Shown: positions 7,732 through 15,866 of the stretch, piece after piece
Layout: every line of letters starts with the position of its first letter
Numbering within the stretch: the first letter of the stretch is position 1
Source: CAMLHU01 sp049680185
GTDB taxonomy: Bacteria; Gemmatimonadota; Gemmatimonadetes; Gemmatimonadales; GWC2-71-9
DNA length: 30,531 nucleotides
NCBI GenBank assembly: GCA_049680185.1
Contig: JBAUHI010000035.1
Span: 1-30,531 of the forward strand
Direction of reading: 5' to 3'
Notes under the pieces: generated by a model
Told to the model about the DNA's origin: nothing
The model's input: the letters and a program-made list of their open reading frames with translations, nothing else
The model's database searches: none
Made by a program: the position numbers and the translations under genes

Positions 7732-8991
7732 TCAGTGCCCCCGCAACCGCTCTGCCTCTGCCACCCGCGCCAACGCGATCACATAGGCCGCGGTGCGCCA
7801 GGGGACCTTCTTCTCCTTCACGATGTCCCGCACCGCCCGGTACGCCGCGGTGATCTTCTGCTCCAGCTCGTCGTTGACTTTTTCCAGGGTCCAGGGGTGC
7901 TGCTGCAGATTTTGGGCCCATTCGAAGTAGCTCACCACCACACCGCCGCCATTGGCGAGAAAGTCGGGGATCACGGGGATCCCCCGCTCGGCCAGGATCC
8001 GGTCGGCGGTGGGCGTCGTCGGACTGTTGGCCGCCTCCACCACCACCTTGCAGTCGACGGTCGTGGCGTTGCCCTCCTTGGTGATCACGCCGCCGAGCGC
8101 CGCCGGGACCAGCCAGTCGCACGGGATCTTCCAGAGATCATCATTGGTGATCGGCTGGCCGCCCTGGAAGCGGCTCACCGGCTTTCGGGCCTGGTAGGCG
8201 TGGGCAAAGAGTGCGGGGATGTCGAGCCCCTTGGGATCGTGGAGCCCGCCATCGACATCGCTGACGCCCACGACCCGAGCCCCCATCTGGTGCAGGAACA
8301 TGGCAAGGTGGGCGCCGACGTTGCCGAATCCCTGGATCACGACCCTGCTGCCCTTGATCGGAAGCCCGAAGTCCTTGCCGTAGGCGTTCATCACCGACGC
8401 GACCCCGCGCCCGGTCGCCTCTTCGCGACCCAGCGACCCGCCCAGCGCGATCGGCTTGCCGGTCACCATCGCGGGGGAGTAGCCGTGGCGGTTGGAATAC
8501 TCGTCCAGGATCCACGCCATGACCTGCGCGTTGGTGTTGACGTCCGGAGCGGGGATGTCCCGGTAGGGGCCCAGGATGATCGAGATACGGCTGGTGAACT
8601 TGCGGGTGAGCGATTCGAGTTCGCGAAGCGACAGCTTCCGGGGATCGACCTGCACACCACCCTTGGCCCCCCCGAACGGGATATCCATCAGGGCGGTCTT
8701 CCACGTCATCGTGGTGGCGAGCCCGAGGACCTCCTCGGCGTCGGCATGCGGGTGGTAGCGGATGCCGCCCTTGCAGGGGCCCCGGGCACCGTTGTGCTGG
8801 ATGCGGTAGCCCCGGAACACCTCGAACCGACCGTCGTCCATGCGGACGGGGACCTCGACCGACACCGAGCGGAACGGCCGCAGCAGGATGGTCCGCATGT
8901 ACTGCTCGAGACCGATCAGATCGGCGGCGGCGTCGAATTGGGAGGAGACGATGGCACCGACGGACATGGGGGGACGGGTGGGTTCGGACAT
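7732..8991 (-). CDS. gdhA: Glutamate dehydrogenase (Glu/Leu/Phe/Val family)
   Basis: A 419-residue cytoplasmic enzyme interconverting glutamate and 2-oxoglutarate plus ammonia. Lys74 (in GPCKGGIRYHP), Lys98 (in TWKTAL) and Lys110 (in PFGGAKGG) have the same 24- and 12-residue spacing as the substrate-binding and catalytic lysines of characterised hexameric glutamate dehydrogenases (K89, K113, K125 in Clostridium symbiosum). The Rossmann motif VVIQGFGNVGAHLA follows, with VVGVSD at the end of the second strand; the acidic residue suggests NAD rather than NADP, an inference. The start ATG at 8991 has GGAGG six bases upstream. The open frame continues upstream over the V4R gene in another frame, but that extension is spurious. 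A strong hairpin (9012-9031) lies just before the ribosome site. Confidence 0.93.
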   Translation of the reverse strand: MSEPTRPPMSVGAIVSSQFDAAADLIGLEQYMRTILLRPFRSVSVEVPVRMDDGRFEVFRGYRIQHNGARGPCKGGIRYHPHADAEEVLGLATTMTWKTALMDIPFGGAKGGVQVDPRKLSLRELESLTRKFTSRISIILGPYRDIPAPDVNTNAQVMAWILDEYSNRHGYSPAMVTGKPIALGGSLGREEATGRGVASVMNAYGKDFGLPIKGSRVVIQGFGNVGAHLAMFLHQMGARVVGVSDVDGGLHDPKGLDIPALFAHAYQARKPVSRFQGGQPITNDDLWKIPCDWLVPAALGGVITKEGNATTVDCKVVVEAANSPTTPTADRILAERGIPVIPDFLANGGGVVVSYFEWAQNLQQHPWTLEKVNDELEQKITAAYRAVRDIVKEKKVPWRTAAYVIALARVAEAERLRGH

Positions 8992-9011
8992 GAGGGTCCT
9001 CCGAAAAGAGG

Positions 9012-9031
9012 AGGCGGCCGCCGGGCCGCCT
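9012..9031 (-). terminator. Terminator-like hairpin between the V4R and gdhA genes
   Basis: AGGCGGCC (9012-9019) and GGCCGCCT (9024-9031) form a perfect 8-bp stem with a 4-base loop. On the minus strand the stem is followed within a few bases by CTCTTTT, then by the GGAGG of gdhA at 9002-8998. It could end V4R transcription or act as an attenuator or stability element in the gdhA leader. Confidence 0.55.
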
Positions 9032-9056
9032 TCGGGTGCATCGCGGGTACGCGCGC

Positions 9057-9626
9057 TCAGCGCTGGCCGATGGCCTCGTCGATGCCGAGGCCCGCGGCCA
9101 GCCGCTCGTACATCGAGTGCATCGTTTCCGGGGCCCCGGCCAGGAAGCGGCAACGTGCATCCCCGCGGCTGCGGCATTCGACCTCGAGCACCGCGGTCAT
9201 CCCGCCGCCCAGGTGCCCGACGAACGACGACAGCAGGCCGCTGGTCACGTGGCACGACGGATACGTCGCTCCGGATGCCGGATCGGCCTCGGCCCAATCC
9301 TCGGACTCGATCGACAGGAGTGCCGCACCGAGTGCCGTGACGTTGAGGCTGCCCCAGCCGACGGTGGTGAAGAAAGCGGTGAGGAGCCCGGGCAGGTGGT
9401 CCCGGTCGAGCGCTCCCGGTCCAGTGACCCCGGTCGCCTCCGATAGCCAACTGGTGAACGCGCTGTAGATCTGCCCACCACCGGAGAATCCTGCCTCCTG
9501 GAGATAGGCGGCGGCGTTGCCGCCGAGATCACGTTCGAGGCTGGCCCGGAGCGTATGCAGGGTCCGGGCGCCAAGGCCCAGGCAGTGGTGCCCTGCCAGC
9601 ATGGACGGCGGTGCGGTATCGGTCAT
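9057..9626 (-). CDS. V4R-domain protein (small-molecule-binding domain)
   Basis: A 189-residue protein whose C-terminal half carries the V4R signature: Cys125 in SCHVTSG, then VLEVECRSRGDARCRF with Cys151 and Cys159. V4R domains share a fold with haem-NO-binding domains and occur in bacteriochlorophyll-related BchJ proteins, in XylR/DmpR-type aromatic sensors and as stand-alone proteins; they are thought to bind small hydrophobic ligands or metal through the cysteines. Here it is stand-alone, with no DNA-binding or output domain and no signal peptide. The N-terminal 90 residues are helical and not recognised. It lies between the tricorn-like protease and gdhA on the same strand. No photosynthesis gene is nearby, so a BchJ role is not supported. 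Confidence 0.8.
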   Translation of the reverse strand: MTDTAPPSMLAGHHCLGLGARTLHTLRASLERDLGGNAAAYLQEAGFSGGGQIYSAFTSWLSEATGVTGPGALDRDHLPGLLTAFFTTVGWGSLNVTALGAALLSIESEDWAEADPASGATYPSCHVTSGLLSSFVGHLGGGMTAVLEVECRSRGDARCRFLAGAPETMHSMYERLAAGLGIDEAIGQR

Positions 9627-9653
9627 GGAAGTGGTGGAAAAGGTAGGATGACA

Positions 9654-9707
9654 TGGCGGGAGTGGCTAGTGGCGGGACTCCGTACCCGCCACTCGCCATC
9701 CGCCACC
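9654..9707. repeat. Heptamer repeats with inverted copies and an 8-bp hairpin (CGCCAYY type)
   Basis: Three contiguous units occur at 9687-9707 (CGCCACT, CGCCATC, CGCCACC). Inverted copies containing TGGC start at 9654, 9663 and 9670. The centre folds as GTGGCGGG (9669-9676) and CCCGCCAC (9685-9692), a perfect 8-bp stem with loop ACTCCGTA. It fills the gap between the stop of the tricorn-like gene and the start of the V4R gene, where it may also slow or stop transcription, although no T tract follows. Confidence 0.65.
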
Positions 9708-9716
9708 ACACGCCCT

Positions 9717-12700
9717 CTACTGTCCACCCTTCTTGATATAGGCCGGCTTGGTGGGCGTCACCGGCGGGTGGTCCTTGAGCGACTGCAGCACTTCCTGGAT
9801 GGCCCGTTCCAGCTGGGGGTCGGTCCCCTTCGCGAGCTGGGTCGGGTCGTCCACCACCTCGATGTCGGGATCCACGCCGTGCCCTTCCACGGTCCATTGA
9901 CCGTTGACGTCGTAGATGCCGAACGTCGGAGCGGTGACCGCACCACCGTCGATCAACCCGGGGGTGCCGCTGATGCCGACCAGGCCGCCCCAGGTGCGCA
10001 TGCCGATGAGCGGTCCGAGCTTTCGGTCCCGGAAATAGTAGGGGAACGCGTCGCCGCCGGAGCCGCTCCAGCCGTTGATGAGCATCGCCATCGGCCCGTT
10101 ATGGGCATCCGGCGGCCAGCGCCAGTCCATCCCGTCGCGCACGGCGTAGTAGCTCGTCACATGCCGATCGAGCATCTCCACGAACCGATCGGGGATCTGT
10201 CCGCCGCTGTTGAACCGCTCGTCGATGATGAGGCCGGGCTTGTCGAAATTGGCCCAATACATCCGCGCCAGCTCGGTCTGGCCGTCGATCCCGGTGCTTG
10301 GCACATAGATGTACCCGATCTTCCCGCCGCTCGCCTCCTCCACCCGTCGGCGGTGCGCATCCACCCAGGCGAGGTAGCGGAGCCTGGATTCACTGCCGAG
10401 GGGCTGCACGGTCACTTCCCGTGCGCCGGTGAGGGTCGGAGCGCTGTTGACCGTGAGGATCACCGTCTTGCCGGCCAGGCCGTCGAGCGCCGCCCACGGT
10501 TCCTTGGTCACATCCACCGGCACGTGATCCACCGCCAGCAGGTACTCGCCTTCCTTCACGTTCACGCCGGGCTGGTCGAGCGGTGAGCGCACTTCGACGT
10601 CCCAGGGCGCGCCCCGGATGATCCGCGTGATCCGGTAGGCACCGTTCTCCAGCGTGAAGTCGCAGCCGAGCATCCCGACCGGGCGGTGGAGCGCTTGCTC
10701 GAGATCGCCGCCACTCCGATAGGTGTGGGAATTATTCATCTCGCCGATCAGCTCGCCCAGGACCCAGTTCACGTCGGAGCGGGTCACGGCCTCCTGGAGT
10801 ACCGCGCCGTAACGCGTGCGCATCGCGGCCCAGTCCTCGCCATTCATCGCCGGGTCGTAGAAGAAGTCCCGTTCGATCCGCCAAGCATCATTGAAGATCT
10901 GGTGCCACTCACCCGGCGGATCGAGCACCATCTGCATGTCACCGGTGGCCAGCGGCTTGTCGAGCTTCTGGTCGGCCGCCAGGTCAACGATGGCCCACTT
11001 CTTCCCCTTCCACGCCAACACCTTTTTCCCGTTCTGGGACAGCTGGAATCCGTCGACGTCGGCGAGCACCGTCTTCTCGGAGCGGTCGGCGAGGTCGTAA
11101 TACTTGAGCGCCGTGGCCTTGTCATCCGACCCGGTCCGGGGCGGGCGCTGGAAGACCACCTTGCCGCTCGCGGCGGCGACCGCACCCAGGTTGCCGGCGT
11201 CCGGCGGAAGCTGGACGATGCGCTGTTCGAAACCTGCCAGGTCGATGTCCACCGCTTTCGGAGTGGTGCTTTCCTTGGCATCGGGCTTGGCACCCTTGGC
11301 CGACTTTCCCTTGCCTGCGGCCGCTGCCGGTGCACTGGTCGCGGTGTCGGCGTTCTCAATGTCGTTCTTGGGCGCCAGCGGGCTCGGCACGTCGGTGCGC
11401 AGCGGCACTGCCACCAACGTGGTCGAGTTGTTGTAGACCCAGGTGTTGTCAAAATCGCTGTAGACCGGGTCGAACGTCCGATTGGTCGTGAAGTAGAGGT
11501 ACTTGCCGTCAGGGTCGAACGCCGGGGAATTGTCGCTGTAGAACCCCGCCGTCGCCTGCGCGGCCTTGCCGGAGCGCGTGTCGTAGAGGAAGATCGCCGT
11601 GTGCTGCGAGGGGAGATCGCGCGCGTACGCCAGCCACCGGCTGTCCGCCGACCAGCTCGGCGTGAACCCTTCGAGGTTCGATTCGAAGAAGTAGAGCGCC
11701 TGGTCCACCTGCTTGGACTCGCCGGTCGCGATGTCGGTGATCCAGATCTTCATCGCCTTGTCGATGTACGCCACCGACCTCCCGTCGGGCGACCACCAGG
11801 GGCGGTAGCGGAAGCCGGCGCCGAGATGTGTGACGGTGCGCTCGGTCCCGGTGCCATCGGCCGGCCGGACGGTGAGCTCGTACTCACCGCTCTGGTCGCT
11901 CCAGTACGCCACGGTCTTCCCATCGGGTGACCAGGACGGCCAGCGTTCGGCGCTCCCGCTGGTGCGGGTGAGGTCGAACACCGGGCCGTCCTTGGCCGGC
12001 AGTGAGAAGAGGTCGCCGCGGGCCTCCAGGATGGCGCGTTGCCCGGTGGGGGAGATCGTGCCGTTGGAGAGCCAGTCCGCCGTGGCGATGGCGCGTGGCT
12101 TGAGCGTGGCGCGGTCGGTCACGACCTGGACCGGCACTTCGCTCACCTGCTCGGAGGCGAGGTCCATCCGGTAGAGGCGGCCGCCGGCCTCGAACACCAT
12201 GTCGGTACGGCCGGCCGAGGGGAACTCGACATCGAAGTCGGTGAAGTGGGTCACTTCGCGCATCGCGTTGGATCTGAGGTCGAGGGCCCAGATGTTGCCG
12301 CGCTTGGCGGCGTCGCGATCGGAGAGGAAGTAGAGCGTGTCGCCGTGCCACATCGGCTGGCCATCGAGCGCCGGGTCGTGGGTCACATTCCGGGAGGCGA
12401 GGGTGGTGAGATCGAAGAGCCACACGTCGCTGGCCCATCCGCCGCGGTACCGCTTCCAGGTCCGGAAGTCCTGGGCCTCGGGCATGTAGGCCAACGTCTT
12501 CCCGTCGGGGCTGATGGCGCCGAACTCGCCGTAGGCCACCGGAAGCTTCATGGCCATTCCGCCGGTGGGGCCGATCTTGTACAGCTGGTTGAAGCGCCCC
12601 GAGCCGCTCTCGCGGCTCGACGCGAAGAGGATCCCGGAGCCGTCGGGGTACCAGCCGATGACGCGATCGGGGGCGGGGTTCCAGGTGAGCCGCGTGGGGA

Positions 12701-12989
12701 TCCCGCCGCCGACGGGGATCACATACACGTCTTGGTTACCGTCATAATCTCCCGTGAAGGCGATCCACTTGCCGTCAGGAGAGAACTTGGGGAACGATTC
12801 GTCGCCCGCCGGCGTGGTGAGCCGCAGGGCGACGCCCCCTTGCTTGGCCACGACCCAGATATCGCCGCCGTAGACGAAGGCGATCTGCGTCGCCGAGACG
12901 TCGGGCTGCTGGATGAGCCGGGCGTCGAGTTGCGCCAGGAGCGGTGCGGGGAGGAGGGCCAACGCAAGAACGGTCAGGATGCGACGCAT
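9717..12989 (-). CDS. Tricorn-like S41 peptidase with beta-propeller and PDZ domains, exported
   Basis: A 1090-residue homologue of tricorn protease. In order it has a signal peptide (MRRILTVLALALLPAPLLA), a long region of TolB/PD40-type propeller repeats marked by SPDGK and SxDSRW motifs (residues about 30-560), and an A/K-rich linker near KGKSAKGAKPDAK. A second strand-rich region, a PDZ-like segment (VKEGEYLLAVDHVPVD) and a C-terminal S41 serine peptidase domain follow. The nucleophile is probably Ser977 in the SGSGGDAFPYYF loop. Tricorn degrades oligopeptides downstream of large proteases; bacterial relatives with signal peptides are expected in the periplasm. The start at 12989 is chosen because it gives the signal peptide and has GGAG upstream. 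The frame continues upstream through a heptamer array into ligA, which is spurious. Substrate unknown. Confidence 0.92.
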   Translation of the reverse strand: MRRILTVLALALLPAPLLAQLDARLIQQPDVSATQIAFVYGGDIWVVAKQGGVALRLTTPAGDESFPKFSPDGKWIAFTGDYDGNQDVYVIPVGGGIPTRLTWNPAPDRVIGWYPDGSGILFASSRESGSGRFNQLYKIGPTGGMAMKLPVAYGEFGAISPDGKTLAYMPEAQDFRTWKRYRGGWASDVWLFDLTTLASRNVTHDPALDGQPMWHGDTLYFLSDRDAAKRGNIWALDLRSNAMREVTHFTDFDVEFPSAGRTDMVFEAGGRLYRMDLASEQVSEVPVQVVTDRATLKPRAIATADWLSNGTISPTGQRAILEARGDLFSLPAKDGPVFDLTRTSGSAERWPSWSPDGKTVAYWSDQSGEYELTVRPADGTGTERTVTHLGAGFRYRPWWSPDGRSVAYIDKAMKIWITDIATGESKQVDQALYFFESNLEGFTPSWSADSRWLAYARDLPSQHTAIFLYDTRSGKAAQATAGFYSDNSPAFDPDGKYLYFTTNRTFDPVYSDFDNTWVYNNSTTLVAVPLRTDVPSPLAPKNDIENADTATSAPAAAAGKGKSAKGAKPDAKESTTPKAVDIDLAGFEQRIVQLPPDAGNLGAVAAASGKVVFQRPPRTGSDDKATALKYYDLADRSEKTVLADVDGFQLSQNGKKVLAWKGKKWAIVDLAADQKLDKPLATGDMQMVLDPPGEWHQIFNDAWRIERDFFYDPAMNGEDWAAMRTRYGAVLQEAVTRSDVNWVLGELIGEMNNSHTYRSGGDLEQALHRPVGMLGCDFTLENGAYRITRIIRGAPWDVEVRSPLDQPGVNVKEGEYLLAVDHVPVDVTKEPWAALDGLAGKTVILTVNSAPTLTGAREVTVQPLGSESRLRYLAWVDAHRRRVEEASGGKIGYIYVPSTGIDGQTELARMYWANFDKPGLIIDERFNSGGQIPDRFVEMLDRHVTSYYAVRDGMDWRWPPDAHNGPMAMLINGWSGSGGDAFPYYFRDRKLGPLIGMRTWGGLVGISGTPGLIDGGAVTAPTFGIYDVNGQWTVEGHGVDPDIEVVDDPTQLAKGTDPQLERAIQEVLQSLKDHPPVTPTKPAYIKKGGQ

Positions 12990-13001
12990 GCCGAACTCCA
13001 A

Positions 13002-13036
13002 TGGGTCGTGAGTCGTGGGTCGTGGGTCGTGGGTGG
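13002..13036. repeat. Heptamer repeat array (TGGGTCG type)
   Basis: Five contiguous 7-base units: TGGGTCG, TGAGTCG, TGGGTCG, TGGGTCG, TGGGTGG. They fill much of the 79-base gap between the ligA stop and the start of the tricorn-like gene, ending 13 bases from that ATG. All units have one orientation, unlike most other arrays in this window. In a false reading frame they encode a repeating THDPRPT peptide. Confidence 0.78.
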
Positions 13037-13068
13037 TGCCGTGATCATTCGCACTCGACGCGCGCGAT

Positions 13069-15084
13069 CTACTGGCGCGCTGTCCGTCGCTTGAACTCCG
13101 CTTCGTCGATGATCTCGATCCCGAGGGCACGGGCCTTGTCGAGCTTTGTGCCGGCATCGTCCCCGGCCACGACCGCGTCGGTCTGCTTGGTGACCGCCCC
13201 GGGCGCGCGGCCCCCCGCCTTCTCGATCAGGCTGGTCGCTTCCTTACGGCTCAGGGTCGCCAGAGTTCCGGTGACCACGTAGGTCTTCCCCGTGAGCGGT
13301 CCATCGGCTTTCACGGCATCGGGCTCGATGAAGTTGACCCCGGCACGCCGCAGGCGTTCCACCAGGGCCCGGGTGTCCGTCTCCCGGAACGATCCGTGGA
13401 CCGCTTCCGCGATGGTCCGCCCCACTCCCGGCACCGCCTCGATCTCCTCGACCGATGCCTCCGCGAGCCGATCGAGATTGGAGAACCTGCGCGCGAGAAG
13501 CTGGGCGATGCTCCTGCCCACATGACGGATGCCGAGCCCGTGGAGCAGGGTTGCCAGGGGGCGCGCCTTGGACGCCGCGATCGCCGCGATCAGTTGCCCC
13601 GCGCTCTGCTCGGCGAAGCGGTCGAGCGCCGTGAGTTGCCCGGCGGTGAGATCATAGAGCGAGGCCACATCGGTCACCAGGCCCGCGGCGATGAGCTGGG
13701 CCACCCGCTCGGCACCGAGTCCACGGATGTCCATCACGTCCCGTCCCGCAAAGTGGATGATCCCCTCGAGTACCCGTCCCGGACAGGAGACGTTGGTACA
13801 GTACCGGATCGCCTCGTCCTCGGGACGCGTCAGTGGGTGGCCACAGCGCGGGCACTGGGTGGGCGGGGTCCAAGGCACGCTCCGGCCGCGGCGTTCCCGG
13901 GCGGCGGATGTGGGTCCCAGGACCTGCGGGATGACCTCCCCGGCGCGGATGATCTCGACCTCGTCACCCACGCGGATGTCCTTCTGCGCGATCTGGTCTT
14001 CGTTATGGAGGGTGGCGGACGAGACAGTGACACCGCCCAGCTCCACCGGCTCGAGCTCGGCGAACGGTGTCACCGCGCCGGTCCGCCCCACGTTGAGGCC
14101 GATACCGTTGAGCGTGGTGCGAGCCACTTCGGGAGCGAACTTTCGCGCGATCCCCCAGCGCGGCTCCCTTCCCCCGACCACGCCCAGGTCCTCCTGCATC
14201 GCGAGGGAGTTGACCTTGACCACCACGCCATCGGCCTCGAACGGGAGGGTGGGGATGAGCCGCTCGTACTCCTCGACCGCGTGCTGCACCGCCGTGAGGT
14301 CACGGTGCTCCGCCCGATGTGGCGCGACCGGGAAGCCCCAGCCGTCGAGGAGGTCGAGCACCTCCCATTGGGTCCGCGCCTTGAGCGTTCCCTCGATCAC
14401 CGCCACCTGGAACGCGAAGAGCCGCAGTCGCCGTCGCCGGGTCACCTCGGGGTCGAGCTGCCGGAGGGAGCCGGCCGCTGAATTCCGGGGATTGGCGAAG
14501 AGGGGCTCGCCGTCCTGGGCGCGTTGGGCGTTCAGCTTGTCGAACGTCTCACGCAGGAAGTACACCTCGCCGCGGATCTCCATCAACGCGGGGTGCCCTT
14601 TCCCCTTGAGGACGAGGGGCACGTCAGGAATGGTCCGGAGGTTCCGGGTCACCTCTTCCCCGATGGTGCCGTTGCCGCGGGTGGCGCCGAGGACGAAAGC
14701 GCCCCGTTCATAGGTGAGGTTGATCGCGGCGCCGTCGATCTTGAGCTCCGTGGTGTAGCCGGCCTTGGGGGCGTCGGGATTGAGTCGGGTGATGCGCTCT
14801 TCCCACGCCGCAAGCTCCTCGGGGGAAAAGGCATTGGCCAGCGAGAGCATCTGGGTCCGGTGCGGGTGCTTGGTGAGCGCGCTCGCCGGCTCCGCACCGA
14901 CCCGATGGGTGGGAGAGTCCGCGGTGGCCAGGGACGGATGCTCGCGCTCGAGCGCCTGCAGCTCGCGCAGCAGGAGGTCGTATTCGGCGTCGGAGATCTC
15001 CGGCGCGTCGGCGAGGTAGTACTGGCGGTTGGCGCGATCGATGCGGGCGCGGAGCTCGGCCGCGCGGTGGGCGGGAGTGTCCAC
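13069..15084 (-). CDS. ligA: NAD-dependent DNA ligase LigA
   Basis: A 671-residue bacterial DNA ligase that seals nicks in replication and repair using NAD. Domains in order: Ia domain (RRANRQYYLADAPEISDAEYD-like region, residues about 10-45), adenylation domain with the nucleophile Lys115 in ELKIDG, OB fold, a four-cysteine zinc finger (Cys411, Cys414, Cys429, Cys434), helix-hairpin-helix repeats (GLGIRHVG, AVPGVGRTIAEA) and a C-terminal BRCT domain (VVTGTLATLSRKEA, about 595-671). Length is normal for the family. The start is taken as GTG at 15084, giving VDTPAHRAAELRARI and the usual N-terminus. It lies only five bases after the GAF-protein stop, implying cotranscription. The long upstream extension of the frame overlaps the GAF gene and is not real. 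Confidence 0.95.
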   Translation of the reverse strand: MDTPAHRAAELRARIDRANRQYYLADAPEISDAEYDLLLRELQALEREHPSLATADSPTHRVGAEPASALTKHPHRTQMLSLANAFSPEELAAWEERITRLNPDAPKAGYTTELKIDGAAINLTYERGAFVLGATRGNGTIGEEVTRNLRTIPDVPLVLKGKGHPALMEIRGEVYFLRETFDKLNAQRAQDGEPLFANPRNSAAGSLRQLDPEVTRRRRLRLFAFQVAVIEGTLKARTQWEVLDLLDGWGFPVAPHRAEHRDLTAVQHAVEEYERLIPTLPFEADGVVVKVNSLAMQEDLGVVGGREPRWGIARKFAPEVARTTLNGIGLNVGRTGAVTPFAELEPVELGGVTVSSATLHNEDQIAQKDIRVGDEVEIIRAGEVIPQVLGPTSAARERRGRSVPWTPPTQCPRCGHPLTRPEDEAIRYCTNVSCPGRVLEGIIHFAGRDVMDIRGLGAERVAQLIAAGLVTDVASLYDLTAGQLTALDRFAEQSAGQLIAAIAASKARPLATLLHGLGIRHVGRSIAQLLARRFSNLDRLAEASVEEIEAVPGVGRTIAEAVHGSFRETDTRALVERLRRAGVNFIEPDAVKADGPLTGKTYVVTGTLATLSRKEATSLIEKAGGRAPGAVTKQTDAVVAGDDAGTKLDKARALGIEIIDEAEFKRRTARQ

Positions 15085-15089
15085 GCGGG

Positions 15090-15833
15090 TCAGTGCAGGT
15101 CGGCTTCCTGCGCCAGCACCGTGAGGGTGACGCCGACCAGCCGGTCGAGCTCCTCCTGGGTGGCCTGCGCCATCGAGACGTTCCTTCCCTTCGCCGTCGC
15201 CTGGGTCAACAGGCGCCGGAGGAACTCTGCCAGCACCGCTTGCTGCGGGTCGAGTACCGCATCCCCGCCGACGCGCTGCTGCAGCCGCTCGATCCGGTGC
15301 GCGTTGCGGAGCGCCTTGGCGGTGAGGGAGGCCACGACCTCCACGAACCGGATGTCCCCGTCGGCGAACGACTGACCATCCCGGAAGGTGCGCAGGAAGA
15401 TGGCGCCGATGGCGGCCCCCCTCCATTTGATCGGCACCACGGTGATGCTCTTCACCTTCCGGTCCTTGAGTGCTTTGTGGACCGACTGCAGGCCGGGATC
15501 GCTCGCGGCATCGGCGATGATCACGGTCTGGCCGGTCTCCAGCGCTCTCCGGAGCTCGGGATAGCGGTCAAGGTCGACCATGTAATTCCGGATGCTCGGA
15601 TCCTCGAAGCTCGCCACCAATCGCGCCGAGCGGCCGCCCTTCTCGGCCAGGAAGATCGAGCAGCGATCGAGCCCCAGGGCCTCTCCCAGGCGCCGGGCCA
15701 CCGCCTGCACGATGTCCGTGAACTGCGCGGCACCGCCGATCTCTTCGAGGATCTCGACCACCGTGAGGAGCTGGCGGCGCTCGGCCTCGAGGGACTGGAT
15801 GCGGGCGGTGAGCTGCACCACGTCGTCGGTCAT
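15090..15833 (-). CDS. GAF-domain protein
   Basis: A 247-residue cytoplasmic protein. Residues 1-35 form a probable coiled coil (VVQLTARIQSLEAERRQLL). A GAF domain follows at about 38-175, marked by LGLDRCSIFLAEKGG, VIIADAASDPGL and SITVVPIKWRGAAIGAIFLR. The C-terminal part is helical and unassigned. No histidine kinase, GGDEF or DNA-binding output domain is present, so it is either a stand-alone sensor or a scaffold acting through another protein. GAF domains bind cyclic nucleotides, haem or other small ligands; the ligand cannot be read here. The gene lies 33 bases after the TPR gene and five bases before ligA on the same strand, an uncommon partner for a DNA ligase. Confidence 0.83.
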   Translation of the reverse strand: MTDDVVQLTARIQSLEAERRQLLTVVEILEEIGGAAQFTDIVQAVARRLGEALGLDRCSIFLAEKGGRSARLVASFEDPSIRNYMVDLDRYPELRRALETGQTVIIADAASDPGLQSVHKALKDRKVKSITVVPIKWRGAAIGAIFLRTFRDGQSFADGDIRFVEVVASLTAKALRNAHRIERLQQRVGGDAVLDPQQAVLAEFLRRLLTQATAKGRNVSMAQATQEELDRLVGVTLTVLAQEADLH

Positions 15834-15846
15834 GTCGGTCTCAAAG

Positions 15847-15859
15847 TGGTCGTGGGTCG
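15847..15859. repeat. Short remnant of TGGGTCG heptamers
   Basis: TGGTCG followed by TGGGTCG lies in the 33-base gap between the TPR and GAF genes. It matches the unit of the array at 13002-13036 but has only about two units, so it may be chance or the remnant of a larger array. Confidence 0.3.
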
Positions 15860-15866
15860 CGAGGGG

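Noticed and set aside
7534..9468. 644-codon plus-strand open frame over gdhA and the V4R gene
   Set aside because: It spans two convincing minus-strand genes and their intergenic hairpin, and its product shows no domain. Long antisense frames are expected at this GC content.
10686..13094. Two long plus-strand frames (10686-11930 and 12039-13094)
   Set aside because: Both are antisense to the tricorn-like gene, whose domain order is intact, and both have compositionally biased products without motifs.
15085..15426. N-terminal extension of LigA
   Set aside because: It runs over the GAF gene in another frame and has no family similarity; the GTG at 15084 gives a normal 671-residue ligase.
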